Source: Auxenochlorella pyrenoidosa
Lineage: Eukaryota > Chlorophyta > Trebouxiophyceae > Chlorellales > Chlorellaceae
Length of the DNA: 58,469 nucleotides
Direction of reading: 5' to 3'
Assembly (NCBI GenBank): GCA_001430745.1
Contig: KQ482063.1
Coordinates: forward strand, 1,120,811 to 1,179,279
This document shows, one piece after another, positions 54,628-58,469 of this stretch (the first letter of the stretch is position 1; each line of letters opens with the position of its first letter). The notes below the pieces were generated by a model. The model saw only the letters and a program-made list of their open reading frames with translations. It ran no database searches and was not told where the DNA came from. The position numbers were made by a program, and so were the translations under genes.

Positions 54628-54900
54628 CCGCAGGGGCTGCACTGCAGGCGGCAGGTTCATCCTGCTGCATGCTGCGCCACAGACCCCACGGAGGCCAGGC
54701 CAAGACGCCCTGGGCCGCCAGAAGCGGCTGCGCGCAAAGCCAGTCCTCTGTTGCTGGTGACACCCCCGTGTTTGCTTGATGGGGCAAGTGTTCTTTAACA
54801 CGGTTCTTCACGCAGAAAGATGCATGCAAGCACATGCGGAGCGAGGGTTGTAACCGAGGGTGTTGACACTGTTGTGTGCATGGCAGCTTGGTTTTGAGCC
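54628..54900. other. convergent intergenic with TGTAA at 54849-54853
   Basis: 3' flanks of the FAD oxidoreductase (+) and MYND gene (-). TGTAA at 54849 is about 222 nt after the FAD gene stop and is a plausible poly(A) signal. A close copy of its right end (GCATGGCAGC...) recurs at 58348, next to the second MYND gene. Confidence 0.5.
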
Positions 54901-57685
54901 TCAGCCAGCCCCTGCCTCAGGCTCAGCCTCAGCCTCCTGCGCCTCTGCTGAAGCTTGCTCCGCCACCCGCGCCACCGCCAGCGCTGCGCACACGCGCCGG
55001 TGCCCCGCCCGCCAGTCTGCATGCTGGCAGGCTTCTGAGCAGTAGCGCGCCACGCGGCAGCCGCTGCAGGCCCGCGTGCGCAGCTGCGCCTCGCTGGTGC
55101 CAGCCAGGTTGGTGCAGGCCAGGTGGGCGCAGCGGGGCAGCGCCGCCAGCGCGTGTGCGTTGCCCGCAGCCTCTGCCTGTGTGGCAGCTGCCGCAGCGTT
55201 TGCAACCTGTGCATCCTCTGCCAGGCGCTGAAGATCTGGTTGCATCCTTTCCAGGGCAGCCGCCAGCTGTGGGCGGGTAAAAAGTACCAACAGCCCCAAG
55301 CTTGCCTGGCACAGCAGGTGCACGCAGAGGCGCAGCCTGCAATGGACACCAGTGCAGCAGCCTCGTCAGTATCCACAACAAGCCTGCAGTTCCACCAAAC
55401 CGCCGACCATGCCTCACCCCTCACCTCATCGAGTGCTGCCCTGCCGCCTGAGCAGGAGCAGCCTCCACAGCCAGCAGGCAGTTCCTCAGGGTGCCCAGCA
55501 GCGCGTTCTCCTCAGGCCCCAGGTCTCTTTGTCCGCCTGCTGCGGCTGCTGTTGCGCGCTTGAAAGCAGTGGAGGCAAGGCAAGCCAGGCCTGCCAGCAG
55601 GCGCTCTGCCGCGGCTGCAGAGATGCCCGCTTCCCCCTGCTGGGCCTCTGCCTTCTGCTGCTGGGCCCAGCAAGCCAGGTACCCAGTGCCGCATGCAGCG
55701 GCACTGGCAGAGACGGCTGGAAGCCGCGCCAAGTGGGGCGCGTCAGCTGGCGCCTGGCTGGCCCGAGTGCGGGCTGACAGGCGCAGCGCCGCCTCAAATG
55801 CTGCCAGCAGCAGCTCTGCCTGGTGCTGGCGCCAGCGCGGGAAGAATTTCCAGGACTTCAGCCGCAGAAAGAGACACCCTGTCGGCAGAAACATGGGGGT
55901 GCATCAGTTAAGGCGCGCGAGGCAGTGCCAGGAGGCAAGACTCACAACCACAGGCACCAACGCAACCTCAGTTTTGAGCAAATCCAGCAGAGCACAAGAG
56001 CATGAAAGGACACACCTAAATCCGCCAGCAGAACCTGGAGTGCGGAGAGAAGGTGAGGCTGCGGCGTGCCCTCGCACATGCTGGCGATTGCCGGGACGGC
56101 CTCCAGCGCTGCCCAGCAGGCCATGCTGGTGCTCAGGCACAGTGCTTGAGTGGGGGCATCTGCCTCGCCCGACTCCCGCCCTGCTGCGAAGATGAGTAGG
56201 AGCGAAGCGGCACAGCCGGCAGCAAACAGATGCTCCTCTGGAATGGGGCCCGTGCTGCCTGCCCCGCGCTGCACCGCCTTCTGAAGCATGGCTGCCAACG
56301 AGCGCTGGAGCTGCAACGCAGCCGGACCGCTCAATGCCGTCGCGTGGAGGTGCAGGCGCAGGCGACGGCTGGCAAGGATGGAGCTCATTTTCTGCCAGCA
56401 GTGAATCTTGCCTGCCCTTTTGGGTCGTGTGCTGCCACTTGGCTGCTCCTCCTCAGGCCCTGCCGCAGCTGCCAGGCAGCACGCAAAGCGCAGCACGTGA
56501 TTTGCGAGCTGCTCCCCCACAGCGCTGGCAGGCTGGTCTGCTGCCAGGCTGGCGTCCACAGCCCCGCCAAGCTCCGGGCGGCTGAGTAGCGTGTCCAGCA
56601 ATATGAGCACGGATGCCCACTTGTGCAGGTCGCAGCTCGGCTGGCCTGAGAGAGTGGGGCAGTGGTAGCATCCCGACATGCTGAGGGTTGGGGTAGGAAA
56701 ACGCAAAGCATGCAGCAAGCAAGTCCAAGCCCATTGCATTGCAGGGCTGTGCGCAAAGTTGTGCTGACACAGAGCCGGGGAACCAATCTGCCCCTGAGTC
56801 GCGTGCTCACTTGGCATTGTGAGCCTGCCAAGCCCCACCGCCAGCGTGTGCAGCACCGGTGGCACGCAGCGCCGGGCCTGCTCTGCCGCCGCCCTGAAGT
56901 CCGGCCAGCTGGCACGGGCCATGCAGTGCTCGAGCAGCCGAAACATTGCATCAGCACACTCGCTCACAGGCGCCGCCGACAGCTTGGCCAGCAAGGCACT
57001 GGTGCCGAGCAGCGCGTGATTCAGCAGGGCGGAGACGACCGGCATCATGCTAGTCATCCACTGGACCAGCGGGGCGTGTTGGCTGGGGTGCAGCTGGCAG
57101 CAGGCGCAGGTTCTCTGCTGACGCTCCAGCGCGCTCAATGCGGTGGCCAGACACCCTGCAGTGCCTGTCATGCCCAGGGCCACCGCCGACAGCAGGCCAT
57201 CCTGTCCAGCGCTTGGCGGGCTCTCCTGCGCCGCCGATGCAAAGCGCTCAGCCAGGGCTGCGCAGTGCACGGCGTGAGGCGACAGTGCCCTGCAGAGCAG
57301 CGAATGGTGCACAGGTGGGAGGGTGGTATCTGGATACCAAGCCCAGGGCATCCGCCACCGCAGAGTGGCTCTCACACGCCAGTCGGTTGGGAGCATTTAG
57401 CGTCGACAGGTTTGTTGGCTGGCGGGGCCCAAGTTAAGCCCAAGCCTCCCTCAAAAGCGCGGGTGCCTACCGCAGGGCCTGCACAATCGCATGAGGGTCG
57501 TCGCCACTGTAGATCAGTTCCTTCAGGTGGATGGAGATCCCCACAATGGCCCCACTGAGCTCCACAGAGCTGGAGTAATCCAGGCGCCTGGCCGGCAGGC
57601 GGGCAGCCAGGGTGCGCAGGTGCGCCTCCATCCCTGCCTCGGCTGTGCAGGTCGGAGGCCTGTGAGGGGAGGAGGGCTGCTGCAT
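54901..57685 (-). CDS. MYND-type zinc-finger protein
   Basis: Starts at ATG 57685 (or the in-frame ATG at 57631). The first exon ends YSGDDPHAIVQALR at about 57470. A very large helical, Ala/Leu-rich exon block follows (57390-55940) with no recognised domain; it may form ARM/HEAT-like helices (HPSQHAPLVQWMTSMMPVVS, LHKWASVLILLDTLLSRPEL). Further exons at 55890-55420 contain KSWKFFPRWRQHQAELLLAA. The C-terminal exon holds the MYND finger: CAHLACTNLAG, RACSGCRVARYCSEACQHAD, WRAGHRRVC, with the expected CxxC, YCxxxC and HxxxC zinc ligands. An Ala/Glu tail (EAEAEPEAGAG) ends at the stop 54901-54903. MYND fingers bind short proline-rich peptides; many such genes occur in chlorellacean algae. Role unknown. 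A tandem paralogue begins at 58369. Confidence 0.8.
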
Positions 57686-58368
57686 CAATGTGATTGCTTA
57701 GGACAACCTATTCTGCCGGTGGAAACGACGGCAGCTGCTCTGGGGAGCCGCAGCCTTCGTCGCTGGCCGAAGGGGCCAGGGGACCACAGTTCCACTATTG
57801 CAGCACCAGCTGCACTAAGGGGCCTTCTCCAGCCCACCTGTGGCTGGCGAGGCCGGACACACGCAGGGCTGGTCTTCAGCGAAGCACTTCAGGCTCTCTT
57901 GCGTATGGTGCCAGCTGATGGACCAAGAGCTGTCCCGTGGCTGTAAACTTGGCCCAAAGAGCTGACGCCTGTGCTCTTCATGGGTGCTGCTGATGTCGTG
58001 ACGTGGGCGCGCCATGTCGCGCCGCCCCGACCCCTGCGTCCTCTCTTAGTCTCCTGAGCATGCGATCATGTAAGGTTGCAAAAACTCAAGCTTTGCAAGG
58101 GTCTCCAGCCTTAGCAGGAACCCGAAAGGTTGAATGATGCAGGAGGTGAGCGGGCACCACCTGTGGGCCTGCATGCCCGCCTGGAGCTACCCACACCTGG
58201 TTGCTCGCTCACTGGCCGTGAAAACAAAACCACATTAAAAACAGTTGGCCAAACCAAGCACGACTTTTCCACAAGCACATGAGGGAGCAGAAGTGCTGCA
58301 TGCAAGTGTGGTATTGCAAACATGGGTGTAGTCCAGAGTTTTGTTGCATGGCAGCCTGGGCTTGAGCC
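57686..58368. other. intergenic between tandem MYND genes
   Basis: Contains the 5' flank of the first MYND gene and the 3' UTR of the second. AT-richer around 58210-58320. No other gene seen. Confidence 0.5.
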
Positions 58369-58469
58369 TCAGCCAGCCCCTGCCTCAGGCTCAGCCTCAG
58401 CCTCCTGCGCCTCTGCTGAGGCTTGCTCTGCCGCTCGTACTGCCGCCAGCGTGGCGCACACGCGCCGAT
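58369..58469 (-). CDS. MYND zinc-finger paralogue, C-terminal tail only (partial)
   Basis: Stop at 58369-58371; reading inward from the window edge gives RVCATLAAVRAAEQASAEAQ and then the EAEAEPEAGAG tail. This is nearly the same as the end of the gene at 54901-57685 (RVCAALAVARVAEQASAEAQ), and the stop and first bases of 3' flank are shared too. The rest of the gene, including most of the zinc finger, lies right of the window. It is the same-strand tandem copy of the previous gene. Confidence 0.85.
   Translation of the reverse strand, partial: RRVCATLAAVRAAEQASAEAQEAEAEPEAGAG

Noticed and set aside
1..58469. tRNA, rRNA or snRNA genes
   Set aside because: I scanned intergenic stretches for B-box-like GGTTCRANNCC and cloverleaf arms and found none I could support by eye; a covariance-model search would be needed to exclude them.

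Overview
The window is nuclear DNA of a GC-rich eukaryote, most likely a green alga of the Chlorella/trebouxiophyte type. Evidence: many short phase-compatible introns with GT/GC...AG ends, Ala/Gln-rich proteins, predicted plastid or mitochondrial presequences, TGTAA motifs placed like green-algal poly(A) signals, and plant-type proteins (AMT ammonium transporter, plastid FAD oxidoreductase, small organellar protein). There are no bacterial operons. Three assembly gaps (N runs) lie at 13696-14025, 34679-35154 and 46380-46399. Gene models were assembled by hand from splice-site logic, so exon borders are predictions.

Layout, left to right: ammonium transporter (-, 3' end outside the window); pyridoxal kinase (-); small heat-shock protein HSP20 copy A (+); a large multi-exon coiled-coil protein with a plastid-like leader (+); a 164-residue membrane protein (-); a 2 kb stretch without a convincing gene; HSP20 copy B (-), which forms a 1.7 kb inverted duplication with copy A; a SFI1-like centrin-binding-repeat protein (-), divergent from a proteasome assembly chaperone 1-like gene (+); a secreted Ser-Pro-rich protein with two related modules (-), divergent from an S28 prolyl carboxypeptidase (+); a secreted Cys-rich protein with duplicated modules and a C-terminal NlpC/P60-type domain that has lost its catalytic residues (+); LSM7 (-), divergent from an ELL-type elongation factor (+); a well-formed but truncated 2-isopropylmalate synthase fragment in antisense inside an ELL intron; a small organellar protein (-), divergent from a plastid FAD oxidoreductase of the lycopene-cyclase-like class (+); and a MYND zinc-finger gene (-) with the tail of a tandem paralogue at the right edge.

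The genes are mostly unrelated housekeeping genes, as expected for a compact algal chromosome with many divergent pairs on short shared promoters. Three neighbouring genes (29.0-41.7 kb) all encode secretory proteins: a Ser-Pro-rich wall-type protein, a lysosomal/extracellular-type peptidase and the NlpC/P60-like Cys-rich protein. A shared extracellular role is possible but not shown. The most unusual items are the apparently dead NlpC/P60 domain, the nested isopropylmalate synthase fragment, the inverted HSP20 duplication and the repeated LLERxWxxAL motif of the coiled-coil protein.
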